A DNA stretch of 64,000 bases from Cyanoderma ruficeps (lineage: Eukaryota; Chordata; Aves; Passeriformes; Timaliidae). The stretch is taken from positions 7,068,019-7,132,018 of the forward strand of contig VZDJ01000056.1 of the NCBI GenBank assembly GCA_008694505.1, written 5' to 3'. Each line of letters starts with the position of its first letter. The stretch's first letter is position 1. Shown here piece by piece: positions 20,092 through 30,794 of the stretch. The translations under genes and the position numbers were made by a program. The notes beneath the pieces were generated by a model that ran no database searches, was not told the origin of the DNA, and saw nothing but the letters and a program-made list of their open reading frames with translations.

Positions 20092-22033
20092 CTGGGAGGA
20101 AACAGCGGGAACAGTCAGTGCTGGACTCTGAGGGGAGGCTGGAGCAAGTCAAGAGGTGAAATGAGAAATAAGCAGTGATCTGTAGGGCAGGTGTGGACAC
20201 ACAGCCCCACTGAGTCATTGGTTTACGTGGGATTGTTGTTCCTCTGGTTCCTTCAGTGGGCTGAGACAGTCACCAAGTGACCTCAGACCTACATGACACC
20301 CAGCTCCTTCACCAACTGAATCTGGGAAGGATACTATGGTCAGAAGAAGATATTCAGACCATTTTCAAGTTGTCCTTTCTTGCACAATCTGTGCATGAAG
20401 AGCGCGACTGAACTTAAAACCTCACCTCCAGACCTGTACTGGCATGAAGCAGGAGGGGAGAGGGCACTTAAAGGACTGCAAGTGTCACCTCCAGGGAAAA
20501 TCGCTCACAGGAGGTTTTTGTGAAGTGGGGACTGGTCTCTTCTCCTAGGCAATGGGACAACAGGCAGTGGTCTCAAGTTGTGCCAGTAGAGCTTGGATTG
20601 AGTAAGAGGAAACATTTCTTCCCCAGAAGGGCCGTCAAGCACCAGAATGGGCAGCCCAGGGACCAGGGATGTAGTGGAGTCACCAGCCCTGGAGGTATTT
20701 AAAAGATGTGTCAGTGTGGCACTCGGGGCGGTGGTTTAGTGGTGTGTTTGCCTGTAGTAAGTTAAAGGTTGGATTCAAGGATCTGAGAGGTCTTTTCCAA
20801 CCTGAAAGACTCTATAACTCCACACAGCCCATGCTGTCAAAGCAGAAGCAGCTGTATTTGCTTGTCACCCGACCGGGGTGGAAAGCTTCACAAACTCTCT
20901 CTCTGCCCTGAAGACTGTTGGTTTTAGCAAGGTTCCAAGCAGATTCATTTATTAGGTTTCTACAAATGGTGTAATTTAATATTTGACTAAGGTTTAATTA
21001 AACAGCCAGGCCTCTGGAACCAGGACTACTAGTGCCTGGAGGACTTGGCACGCACCGGGAAGCAAAGCTGCTTTTGCTTTGTGATGTTGCTGTGGGGATG
21101 GAGCCTTCAGGATCTCTTCTTCCAGATGAGCACAGCAAGCCTCCCTCCCAGCCTGCTCAGAGAGGCCACCTAGGCAGAGCTTGTCACTGGGGGATCAGAA
21201 GGGACACTGGAACAAAGCTTCTGCTCCATGTTCAGTGCAAGTCATGCATTCAGCTCAGTTAAACAGTGTTTGCAAAAGCTCATTTTTCCTTCAAACAGCC
21301 ATGTGCAGCTCCACCCAGGATCCCCACTGGTTGGCTCCACTGCACAGGGTTTGGCTCCCAAACCAGGCCTTTCTTTTCCCCAGAACCTGGATGCCTGAGC
21401 AGCATTGATTTGGCCTCTTCTGATGATTTAAATTTCTTCTTCTTTATGAGAAAGGTAGTAGATGTTTATGTGTTCTGGGCATTAAGTAAAGCTGCTTTGA
21501 AACCATAGCTCAAGGTGCAGAGTCAACTGCAGTATTTGGGTGCGCCTTACTGCCCCCAAAGAAGCAGCTGTGATGGAGGGATTCTCCTTCTGGGTTTTGT
21601 TTTTAACTCTTTGTTGTCTCCAAGAGGGAGAAAAGATGGGTAAAGAACACAAATCCACAGAAGAGCTCAGAACACTGCAGAAGGAAAAAAAAATTACAGC
21701 TGCAGTCTTGATACTATCAAACTGAGAGGACTGGGGAAGTGTCTGTGCAGCCCCATCTGGAAGTGGAACAGGCCTTAGTCCCTTTTGATTTAATACTCAG
21801 GGAGCCCTGTAAGGAACACTCTGAATGCAAGCCATGCGCTGTGTGGTTTTAGTGGGAAATAAATTGTAGCCAATGACAAATTTTTTAAATGCAGGCTCGG
21901 GCTTCCTTTGATCCCACTGAATAGCAAAACAAAACAGAAACCCTCTCATAATAACACGCTGGTACTCAAAGAAAATGTTTCCCAAGTGACTCCTACCCTT
22001 CGTACAACCTCAAAACACGCAGGCGAGACTTAC
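20092..22033 (-). other. LRIG1: LRIG1 intron 12
   Basis: A 1.9-kb intron with donor GTAAGT and acceptor tttcctcccag. It holds an antisense CR1 fragment at 20510-20822. The remainder, including the A-run near 21690, was not recognised as a repeat family. Confidence 0.85.
20510..20822 (+). mobile_element. CR1 LINE 3' fragment
   Basis: Recognisable CR1 3'-end text on the + strand: actggtctcttctcctaggc, ggtctcaagttgtgcca, tttcttccccagaagggc, gagtcaccagccctggaggt and gaggtcttttccaacctgaa. It is 5'-truncated, diverged and antisense to LRIG1 in intron 12. The usual terminal ATTCTATG repeats are degraded to actctataactcc. Confidence 0.85.
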
Positions 22034-22197
22034 CACACACAAAACTCTCTGGCTGGATGGCAAAAATGCTCTTGCTTTTCAGTGACTCAGGATGGGCACA
22101 GGTGGCCACCACAAAGGACTGCAGCTCCTTCTCCACTAACCACTGGGGCAGCCACTTCAGCTGGCAGTCGCAGAGGAAGCTGTCGCTGTTAATGTGG
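22034..22197 (-). CDS. LRIG1: LRIG1 exon 12 (LRR C-terminal cap)
   Basis: This 164-nt exon encodes residues 339-392. [20 protein letters not shown] supplies the CxC of the LRRCT cap; later cysteines in VATCAHPES and SFVC complete the four-cysteine set that closes the LRR solenoid. The exon begins with one base completing Leu (CT|C) and ends with one base of Asp (G|AT), so it changes the splice phase from 2 to 1 and is the only exon in the window whose length is not a multiple of three apart from the terminal ones. The acceptor is tttccctgcag and the donor GTAAGT. Confidence 0.96.
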
Positions 22198-24284
22198 CTG
22201 CAGGGAAACAAAACCAACATGAGCCTGCTGTGAGTCCTGCATGGAGGGAAGGCTGGGAGACTCACAGCCCTTTCATGTGAAACACATTCCTCCTGTCGCC
22301 CCAGAATGGGTGGAAGGGAGGAAAAGGACTGCAGGGATGTCCTCGAGGTACTAAAGATGTTACAGACATGACACATTTAAACAGCATTTCATCTCCACTT
22401 AGAGAAACCCTCTCCTGTACTGCAGTGACACTCTGCAGCGCCTTGTCATTATTAACCAGCTCCCAAAGGGATCCCCAGGAACAGACAAGCAATGTCAGTG
22501 AGCTCCTGCTCTGCCCCTGTCGTTTCAGCATCTTTGGTGAGGACCAAATTCAGCACTTATCTGCTGACCAGAGACAGAGAGGACACCCAGCTCCCACTGG
22601 AAGGCCTCAAGTTCCCTCCATGGCAGAGCAGCAAGCAGAGAGGCCCTGCCTTCCATAAGATGACCCTGGAGCTGTGTTTACTGATTAACAGAAGCAGCAG
22701 AGGAGGAATGACCAAAGATATTTGTGTAAACCCCACAGAAACAGTAAGTAGTCTGGAAAACAAAACATAAACATTTCTCAGCATCCTGAGTTCCAACCCC
22801 ACCATTGTAGGATTCTGATCCAACACTAGCTTAGCAACTTCTGTTAGGAAAAGAGGTGTGAAAAGGGGACAAAGAAAAAGGGAGGTTGGGAATTAATGTG
22901 GGTTCTTTTTAATATTCTGGGCCAAATTATGGCTCAGCATAGCTCTAAGGCCAGTGAAGAACCGTAAATTTACACAAACAGGGCATTCATACTTTGGTTT
23001 GGTTTGCAAAACTCAGTCTGATCCCTGGAATTGACTGTGAGGATGCCTCAGAGACTGGGAAAATGCCCCAGAGAGAGCTCCTCTCCTGCAACACTACAAG
23101 CTATGCAAGAGCAGGGCATCAAGAGCACAGCAGAATCCCAACTCCAGCACTGCACTATAAGATGTGAATCTCCTGTTATTCTTCTGCCTAATAGCTTGGG
23201 AAATCCTGAAGTTTGAAATGAGCAGGAAAGTGAAAAAGAAAGAAATTGACTGGAGACAGAGGGAATATAGGGATTGGATTTTTCAAAGCTGTCCACTTCG
23301 CTGTTCCAGAAAGATGTGTAGCCTCTAACACACATGGTGGCATAAAACACTCTTGGCTACTTGGGACAGGTCACGAGATCCTTCAGCACAATGCATTCTG
23401 CATGTAAATGCCCTCTATCTGAACTTCTCCATTTCATAAACATTCCTTCACAATATCTGGGATCTCACTATCTCTTCCTAATAAGATCAATCTTTCATCT
23501 CAATTTTATTTCAAGTGCCAGTGCAGAAGATAAAGTTTTTAATCACACAACAGACACACAGTGTTTATCTTCTTCATTCCCAGTCACTGGTGTCAAGTGT
23601 CACTGCCAACAGCCACCATCTGATTCCCATTCCCAATGTCAGGAGCAAGAACCTGTACCTGCCCAAATACCAAATAAATGATTTTGTCTTCCACAGACAC
23701 TGCACTACTCCGAGGCATAGCAACACATTGACAGTGGATTAAATATTTATGGGGAAGAAGAGAAAAGGAAACCAGGCAAGCCTGGAAACAGTGTCTGATA
23801 ACAGTGCAAAGCCCCAGCCTGGAGCACAAGCAGCAGCTCTGATAACACACCCGTATTTTTACACCAGAAGGCTGGATGACAAGTGGATGCAGTTCAAATG
23901 GTGCTTATCACTGCAGTATCAGTCCTGTCCAGTGTGTGAACCCTAAACACAGGTACAGCAAGGGAGCAGATGGGCCACTGGGAATTAAATCCATGGTGGT
24001 GTGAGCAGGAGAGCTGGCTAATAGGACCAGGGCTGGACTTCCTGAACGGAGATGAATCACTGCACAGACACAAACCTGCTGGAAGAACCTGATCTGATTT
24101 CACTCACTATTACATGCAGGACGTTCCTGTGACAGCTCCTCGTGTGTAAAAATACCCCACAGAGCAGGACGCAGGGGAGGGGGAAATGAAGGAGCGGTAA
24201 AGTGGATAACACCCGCGCTGCTGCTCGTGGCCAGGGCCAGGAGGATCCCTCCTGCCCGAGGGTGTGAGCAGGACAATCACTTAC
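22198..24284 (-). other. LRIG1: LRIG1 intron 11
   Basis: A 2.1-kb intron with donor GTAAGT and acceptor gtttccctgcag. No repeat or non-coding gene was recognised. Confidence 0.85.
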
Positions 24285-24356
24285 AGCTGCCGCAGGCTCT
24301 TCATCCGGGCAAAGGCATCGGCTTGGATGGAGCGGATGGCGTTGTCCCCGAGGTTC
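24285..24356 (-). CDS. LRIG1: LRIG1 exon 11 (one LRR)
   Basis: A 72-nt exon carrying exactly one 24-residue leucine-rich repeat: residues 315-337, NLGDNAIRSIQADAFARMKS followed by LRQ, with Leu codons split at both borders. The recalled human repeat is NLGGNAIRSVQFDAFVKMKN. The acceptor is gtgcctgcag and the donor GTAAGT. It is the last canonical repeat before the LRRCT cap. Confidence 0.96.
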
Positions 24357-25657
24357 CTGCAGGCACAACCACAGGCAGTGTGAACAAAAGAGATGCTCTT
24401 TATGGCTGGGACAGAGCCTCCCCACATTGATTTAAGCAATGACTCCAGTAGCAGGTGATTTGGTAGCTCCTTGTCAAGGCCTTCAGCACTTACAGCGCAT
24501 AAAAATGTTCCTCTGAACACCTTTAGGTTATTAAAGTATTGCTGAACAATAGCCAGCCAACAAAAATTACACTTAACTAAATCACTAAGTCATTCCCTAC
24601 CCCTACCCCATCTTCTCACTACACTTTCTCAGTCTGAGCTACTTCCATAATCCATAGCTCAGAAATTCCTCAGCCCCCTTGATAATCAAAGACAGCCAGG
24701 AATGTGGTACCCCAGGCTAGACCTTCAGCAAACATAAAAGAAAGCAAATACTTGCACTAAGCAGCATCTGAGGAATTATTTGAAAATGACTTGGAGAGGA
24801 TACTGTTGGGTTTAAAAAAACATCCCAGTACTTCCAAAGGAAGGGGTTAAAGGCTTCCCTCACAACTGTTGCTAATTAAAAAAATAATTTGTTCTCTGAA
24901 AAAGCACAGTGTCAGATTTAGGACTGAAGTTTACTAAGTGACATGTAGGGCAGACAAGCACTGTTTAAAGAGAACAATCTCAGCAGAGCATTAAAGGCAC
25001 CTTTATTTGGGAATGTACTCCCAGTCAGGCAGCCCAAATCTTTCAGCGTGCTCTCGATGGCCACAACATTTCATACAATCAACAGCCAATAAAACATGTA
25101 GAACACAGTCACATATACTTTAACTTGTCTTAATCCAAGAAAGGAGGTTATTCATGAATCACTGCTGGAGTCATCAGCCTTGGGACACAAAAAAAAATTA
25201 CACAGAGGCAGCCAAAATGTACTCCTTGCAAATGGCTCCAAGGGAGTTGTGCTGAATGGGGATATCCAGTGGGGATGCATCGAAATCAGTCATTGGCAAC
25301 ACATGTTACTGCCAGAGCCTGGGTTTAGGAGGAAGTTGGGGCAAAGGAGGAGAGAGTGTGTGTCTGAACCAGCCTATTCTCATTGCTAGCAGCCTGCAAA
25401 GCACTAATGTGCAAGTCAAGGTGATACTCTCAAAAATTAAGAGCATGCAAATTTCCCATATGTTCTATAACTTTGTTCCTGGCACAAAAAAAGGCCAAAG
25501 TTGAGGCGGACTTATAATGAGAAGGAAGCAGGTGGCCCCCACAAACGGACTGGCTTCTCAGTTTACAAAGACACTATTAAATTGCTAGCAGATTTCTCAA
25601 GCAGCTACTTTTGGCAGACCCCCCTTCCCAAACTCTGAGGCATGGTGGGTTACTCAC
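24357..25657 (-). other. LRIG1: LRIG1 intron 10
   Basis: A 1.3-kb intron with donor GTGAGT and acceptor tgcctgcag. Nothing further was recognised. Confidence 0.85.
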
Positions 25658-25729
25658 AGGTGCTCCAGAGCCTCCAATCCTGAGAACGCTTTCTTGGCCA
25701 CCAACTTGATCTTGTTTCCAAACAGAGTT
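25658..25729 (-). CDS. LRIG1: LRIG1 exon 10 (one LRR)
   Basis: A 72-nt exon holding one LRR: residues 291-313, [20 protein letters not shown] followed by [12 protein letters not shown] and LFGNKIK match the recalled human sequence. The donor is GTGAGT. The acceptor is unusual: the sequence directly before it (ggaaactacag) is not pyrimidine-rich, while a very long pyrimidine tract lies 25-85 bases further up. Confidence 0.95.
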
Positions 25730-25731
25730 CT

Positions 25732-25832
25732 GTAGTTTCCAAACATCCAGTGCCAGATAAACAGAAAGAAAATGGGGAGAGGGGGGGCAAAAAAAAGAAA
25801 AAAAAAAAAGAGAAGGAACACAATTAGTGTGG
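25732..25832 (-). promoter_or_regulatory. LRIG1: Long AG-exclusion zone and distant branch-point candidate of intron 9
   Basis: On the LRIG1 strand no AG occurs between 25832 and the acceptor AG at 25731-25730. At its upstream end the sequence ACACTAATTG contains a near-consensus branch site, CTAAT, with the branch A at about 25824. That is 95 bases from exon 10, compared with the usual 20-40. The zone is filled by T-, C- and T/C-runs. The function is inferred from sequence only. Confidence 0.5.
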
Positions 25833-27094
25833 CTTTATCTGATATACACACTCAAGTTTAAGTCCCAGGAAATCTGAACCGCACAGAGATTAAGAGGGCT
25901 GAAGCACACTCGCTTTCCTGCTCCTGAAATTAAATCCTTTTATCTGTATTTGAATTTAATAGTGATGACAGCGCAAAAGGGAACGTGCCATATCACGTAA
26001 AAAGGCAGGTTTGCTCCCCTGCTTGGGAACCAGCTTGCTGAGTAACAGAAGGTCCCCTCTGTACTCTGCAGCCCGGCTGTGGACAGGATTAAGTGCAGTG
26101 ACAGTTTGACAAGATATTGGTCTCTCCCCACAACACTTTTCATTTCTGACTTCTTCCCAGACAGGAAAAAGAGTGGGAATTTATTCACTGGGGCTTGGCC
26201 TGAGCAGCCATCAGCACACAGGGCTGAGGGCTGCCCCTGGGCTGCACATTCACACAGTAGCTGACTGAAGGCACTGCTCATTCCTTCCCTGGAAATACAA
26301 CAGCAAAGCAACATCAGGCAACAGATCATAGCCAAGGGATAATTTCAAGGAGCAAAAGGCAGAACAGGTAATGTCCAGAGCTGAGGAGTGGGCTTGCTTG
26401 CATCTGTGACCAGAGAGCATTCCTCTGAATCAGCAGTGGCATGAGGAGACTGTCACCAGAAAACAGCCAGCTGGAGAGATCCCAGCCCAGCTGCCATCTC
26501 CAGAGCAACAGTTCTCCATAAATATTGACCAGTGCTACTGGCCAGGGGCAGGGTTCGTGCCAAATGGACAGTCCCCTCACCTGTTTCAATAAAACATCAA
26601 CCAGTGTCATTAATTAGGAGCGGCTTTCCCTCCCCAGGCTCCCTCTAAGGTTTATCCTCCAGGTGCATCTGTTACCACCACGTGGTGTCCAGGGCAAGTC
26701 ATCACCCACACCTCAGGTGAAAAGAAGGCACATCTGGTCCTGCATTTGATTTTGAGTTTTCATTCAAGAGCTGTCCTTCGGTATAGGGCGTGACCTGTAT
26801 CTGCACCCCAAAAAAACTTACAACTGTGATGGTCCCACTGCTTGCTTACTGTACATCTTGCACTTACAGTACAAGATGGAGCACGTGCAGCCATTCCATG
26901 AGCAAATACATTTCCAAGAACTCGTCAAGGCCTTCCACAAAGCACTTTTCAAATGTCAGGATAATTTGGTTATACGTTGGCTCCCAGTTTCAAATACCCC
27001 CAGCACCAAAGGATGTGTGCAATCACGTGTGCCATCATTTGGTCAAAGGGACGTTGCATTAATGAAGGCTTTGAAAAATCCATTAGAATGATTA

Positions 27095-27117
27095 ATACAG
27101 TAAATAATTTACTGTAT
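27095..27117. repeat. Palindrome, 10-bp arms
   Basis: The arms atacagtaaa and tttactgtat flank a 3-base centre. It is AT-rich and close to an immediately adjacent CR1 insertion. It could extrude as a small hairpin, with no assigned role. Confidence 0.85.
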
Positions 27118-27189
27118 GTAAACTCTAGTGAAATGGCTGCATCCATACACACTGATTTCTGAAGCCATATTCCTAAATAAGTGTGTTAT

Positions 27190-27485
27190 AAGGACAAGGT
27201 AAGGATAAAATAAGGACTAAACAAAATGGCCTCAAGCTGTGCCAGGGGAAGTTTAAATTAGATTTTAGGAAAAATTTCTTCAGAGAAGGGGTTGTAAGAT
27301 TGGAATCAAAGATTGAACAGATTGCCCAGGGAAGTGGCAGAGTCACCATCCTTGGAAGTGTTAAAAAAAACATGTGGATGTGGCACTCCAGGCCATGGTT
27401 TAATGATGAGCATGGTGATGGTGCCAGGCTGATGGTTGGACTTGATGAGCCTAAAGATCTTTTCCAACCTTTACCATTCTAATGG
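27190..27485 (+). mobile_element. CR1 LINE 3' fragment
   Basis: The + strand reads as the 3' end of CR1: aatggcctcaagctgtgcca, attttaggaaaaatttcttc, attgcccagggaagtggcag, gagtcaccatccttgga, gatggttggacttgatgagc and gatcttttccaaccttt. It is 5'-truncated and antisense to LRIG1 in intron 9. It is closer to consensus than the copy at 20510, so probably a younger insertion. Confidence 0.88.
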
Positions 27486-30400
27486 AAGTTAGATGTGCAA
27501 CTGCTGTTGAAAAAATTATGCTGAGCTTGGGTTTGATAGCTGCAGATTTCTATTACTGTTCAGTGGATTTTGGACTTTGAAAATTGGAGATGCTGCTGAT
27601 ATCTGTTTAGTTATCTGTGCAGAGATGAGCAGTACATCTGGGGAAAGGAGTACACAACTGCACCACTTGTGTAGGTGCACACAGCTTGATGCCTGGACAT
27701 GAGAAATACCTAACACACATAACAAGTCAAGGCTCAGTAAACTCATTACCCCTTGCAACTAATTTCAATTAAGAGCCTCTAGAAATCTGAGAGTTTGAAC
27801 CTAGCAGCCCCCATCAAAGGGCTGTGGAAGGCTGGAATGTGAAGGCAGCAGAACACAGCCACAATTATCCATCCCACTGCTGGCCAAAACCTCCTCCACG
27901 GGGCAGAGCCAAGCACAAGCTCTCCTGTAGACTGCCCCAGTGTAATTACATGGCAAGCACACAATTCACTGCAGCATTTTCTCCTCCAGCCAGTTTTGCA
28001 CCTGCAGGAAGATTTCACTGAGTGAGCCATCAAAAAGCCGGTTACATTTAGCAGCTTGAATAATTAGGAACCTCCTTGTTCCACAGTGATTCCACCAGTG
28101 CCTTTTATGCTTCAGTGCTTTTCGACTCCCTCTTTCTTCAAGCAACATTTTAATTTAGGCCTGTGCTCTCCATCCTGGAGAGCTTCATATATAATTCAGA
28201 GAAGGCTAAAGTGACTGGCCTCTCCATCTCTGTTTAACACCTTCGTGTCAGCGAACAACCCTCTCTGTGCTAAATCCTTTCAGAGGCTAATCTGTGCCAG
28301 ATCAAAGGGGAACGGCTTTTAAGGCAATCTCCACAGAGCTGAGGTGATTATTAATTCATTGGAAGGTCTCCTCTAAAGTGCCCATTTATTTTTTGTATGC
28401 TAATGCATTTAAAGTGGTTGACGGTTTAAACACAGGCCCTAAATCACACAGTGAAATGTTTGCTGTAAGGGCTGATCTTTTATTTACAAAAAAAATTCTG
28501 CGACTCACTTCAGCCTTAGAAATCACCAGTTTGGGATTTATGTGCTGATAAGCTAAAACAGCTCTGAGGAGATCCCTCTAAAAGTGACCACTCACAAGTA
28601 TTCTCAAAATGCCTCACGAAATAATAATAAAAAAATAATTTCGTGTTCTAATAGTTGTTTAGCTTTACACACTGGCTGACAGTGAATGATCCCAGCAAGC
28701 TGTCTGTCCCACAGCAGTTCACTCTGTTAAGTAATCAAACCACTCCTGTCTGCCCCAAACCAACCTGATCCACATGCTTTTCCAGGCCATGAAATGTGCT
28801 GCCATCCCCTGCACATGTCCCTCGGCCAGACTCAGAGCTGGCCCAAGCCCATGTGCAATGACAGGCATCAGTCAACAAGGGAAATAAAATACAAACCAAG
28901 CTTCCTTAGACCTGCACAAGCCCTCAGTGCACCCTTGGCCACTGGCAGCCCAAACCAGCCATCTTCTGGGGGTGTTCCTTGTGCTGGGTGATAAACATCA
29001 CATCAGGCCACGGCATTTCACAGGGGAAAGCAATAGCTGCTCTGCCAGAGCTCCCAGCACATAACCACACAGGCTGCCCCTGCTCCTGCTCCTTGCTGTC
29101 CCTCCTGGCCTCTGCCTGACCCCCACAGCTCATCAGGGCTCGCTGCTCCTGCTTTCCAAGTCAATCCTTTTGCTGAACTCTTTCCTTTGGTTCTGTCTCC
29201 CCTGGATTTTTCACCACTCTCCTGTTATCTGCACCCAGCATTTCTAACATATCCCAATCACTTGGGACCACTACTTTTGCTCCCATGCCAGTGGCCCTGT
29301 TGGAGGGATGTACCACCAGGACAGCTCTCTCTGCTCCCTTCCACCACCTTCTCTCCCTTGTCAAAGCAGCACTGCAGACTCACAATCCCTACAGCCTGCA
29401 AATCCCACTGGACAAAGTCTCTACTCCCATCACCCTTCCAGCTGCTCACACGGTCTCACTGGTTTCTTCAGACAAACCAAACACTTCAGTCAGGCAGCCA
29501 AGGACTCTTCTACCCACTGCATCTGCTCCTCTGCCTTTTTTCTGGCAGTCAGGGGAAGATTTCCTGACTCTGCATGCACAGCAATTCTTACTGATTTCTC
29601 TCACCCCCACACTACTACTTCTGCTTCCCTGCCTGGCTCCCCCTGTCCTTAAACCATCCTCTGATTTCTGCCTCACTTTACTTGCAGCTGCAACTCGGTC
29701 CCCTCCGCATGGACCCCGTGACTCCCCTCAGCAATGATCAAATGCCATCTCTGTGGCTGTGATTTCAGATTTTTCTCCTCTCAGCACCACATCTCCACAA
29801 ACCCTGCCGTGGCTGGTCCCACTCCCCGAGGAGTGTGTAATGAGAGCGTGACAATATCCCGCCTGCCAGGGCTCATTCCGGCCATCTGCTATCCATCGAG
29901 GTACTTTTACTGCACCTCTGGCTGTGCCATCCCAGCATCACAGACAGAGGCGTGGGGGGGTGCTGAGAACTTCAACAAAGGCAAGAGGTAATGATTAGAG
30001 ACTCTTGATTTGTCACAAGCCATCAGAGACTCCTCTGACAGGGCAGATTTATGTCACCCGTTTCAAATGGAACAGGGACTTGTACAGAGCAATGTGAAAA
30101 CCCTTGCGAAGGCCAAGCAAAGCCATAAACATTTGCAAGGCGCATGCTTGCCTTGGGTTTCTTTTTATCTCCTTAAGAGCCTGTGCCCCATGGTGCCTTT
30201 TATTGTCACTGCACATGGAACTGAGCCCAAAAGATCACTCTCAGAAAGAGTATCCCACAGAAACGAATCCTGTTTCAATCCTCTGTTGTAACAGGAAGCG
30301 GGGCGATTTTTCTCTTCTGTTTATTGTTATTTGCTGCATCAGTCAGTGCCTCACTGCAGATTGCAAGGGGTTGTTTTTGTCACTTGTTTGCTTTTGGAAG

Positions 30401-30713
30401 TGAGGAATGGCTGTGCTGAATTTTATACACCAAAACAGCTTAAATTTCTCTCTGTGTCTGAGCTGCAGCATGTGGCACCGTCTGTTCACCATTTAGAAAG
30501 GAAATAATTGCCTCATACCTGCTTAAAAACATCAGTGCTTGAAAACCACACTTGCATTCTTGCAGAGAGCCTGCAGAACCACTACAGCTCACATTTTCTG
30601 TTGATTTTTATCTTGTTCCAAGGTGAGGGAGGCTGCATAAAAAGGGACAGACCCAACCCCACACAGGCACTCAGCAAAACTGGCTTGCCGAACTCCAGCC
30701 CAGGGATACTCAC

Positions 30714-30794
30714 AGCTTGCTCAGGTTTTCCAGGCCTGTAAAGGCTCCGTTGGTATCTTCTATTGTGCCCGAGATGTCATTGTGGTCCAGCTCC
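30714..30794 (-). CDS. LRIG1: LRIG1 exon 9 (LRR with insertion)
   Basis: An 81-nt exon, residues 264-289: [20 protein letters not shown] then LENLSK. It is three residues longer than a standard 24-residue LRR, because of the SGTIEDTNG loop, which is also present in the recalled human sequence ([16 protein letters not shown]). The acceptor is gtcctccccacag and the donor GTGAGT. The Leu codon is split at each border. Confidence 0.96.

Larger units (their letters stand above)
25730..30713 (-). other. LRIG1: LRIG1 intron 9
   Basis: A 5-kb intron with donor GTGAGT. It contains a CR1 fragment (27190-27485), a 10-bp-arm palindrome (27095-27117), a unique AT-rich segment that may be conserved (about 28160-28470), and a long stretch (29060-29700) that is C/T-rich on the + strand. 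At its 3' end is a pyrimidine tract of roughly 60 bases and an AG-free zone of about 100 bases. Confidence 0.85.

Noticed and set aside
29285..29737. Open frame of 150 codons on the + strand in LRIG1 intron 9
   Set aside because: The stretch is C/T-rich, which makes stop codons rare on this strand. Two overlapping frames are open at once, there is no recognisable domain, and the composition is low-complexity Ser/Pro/Leu.
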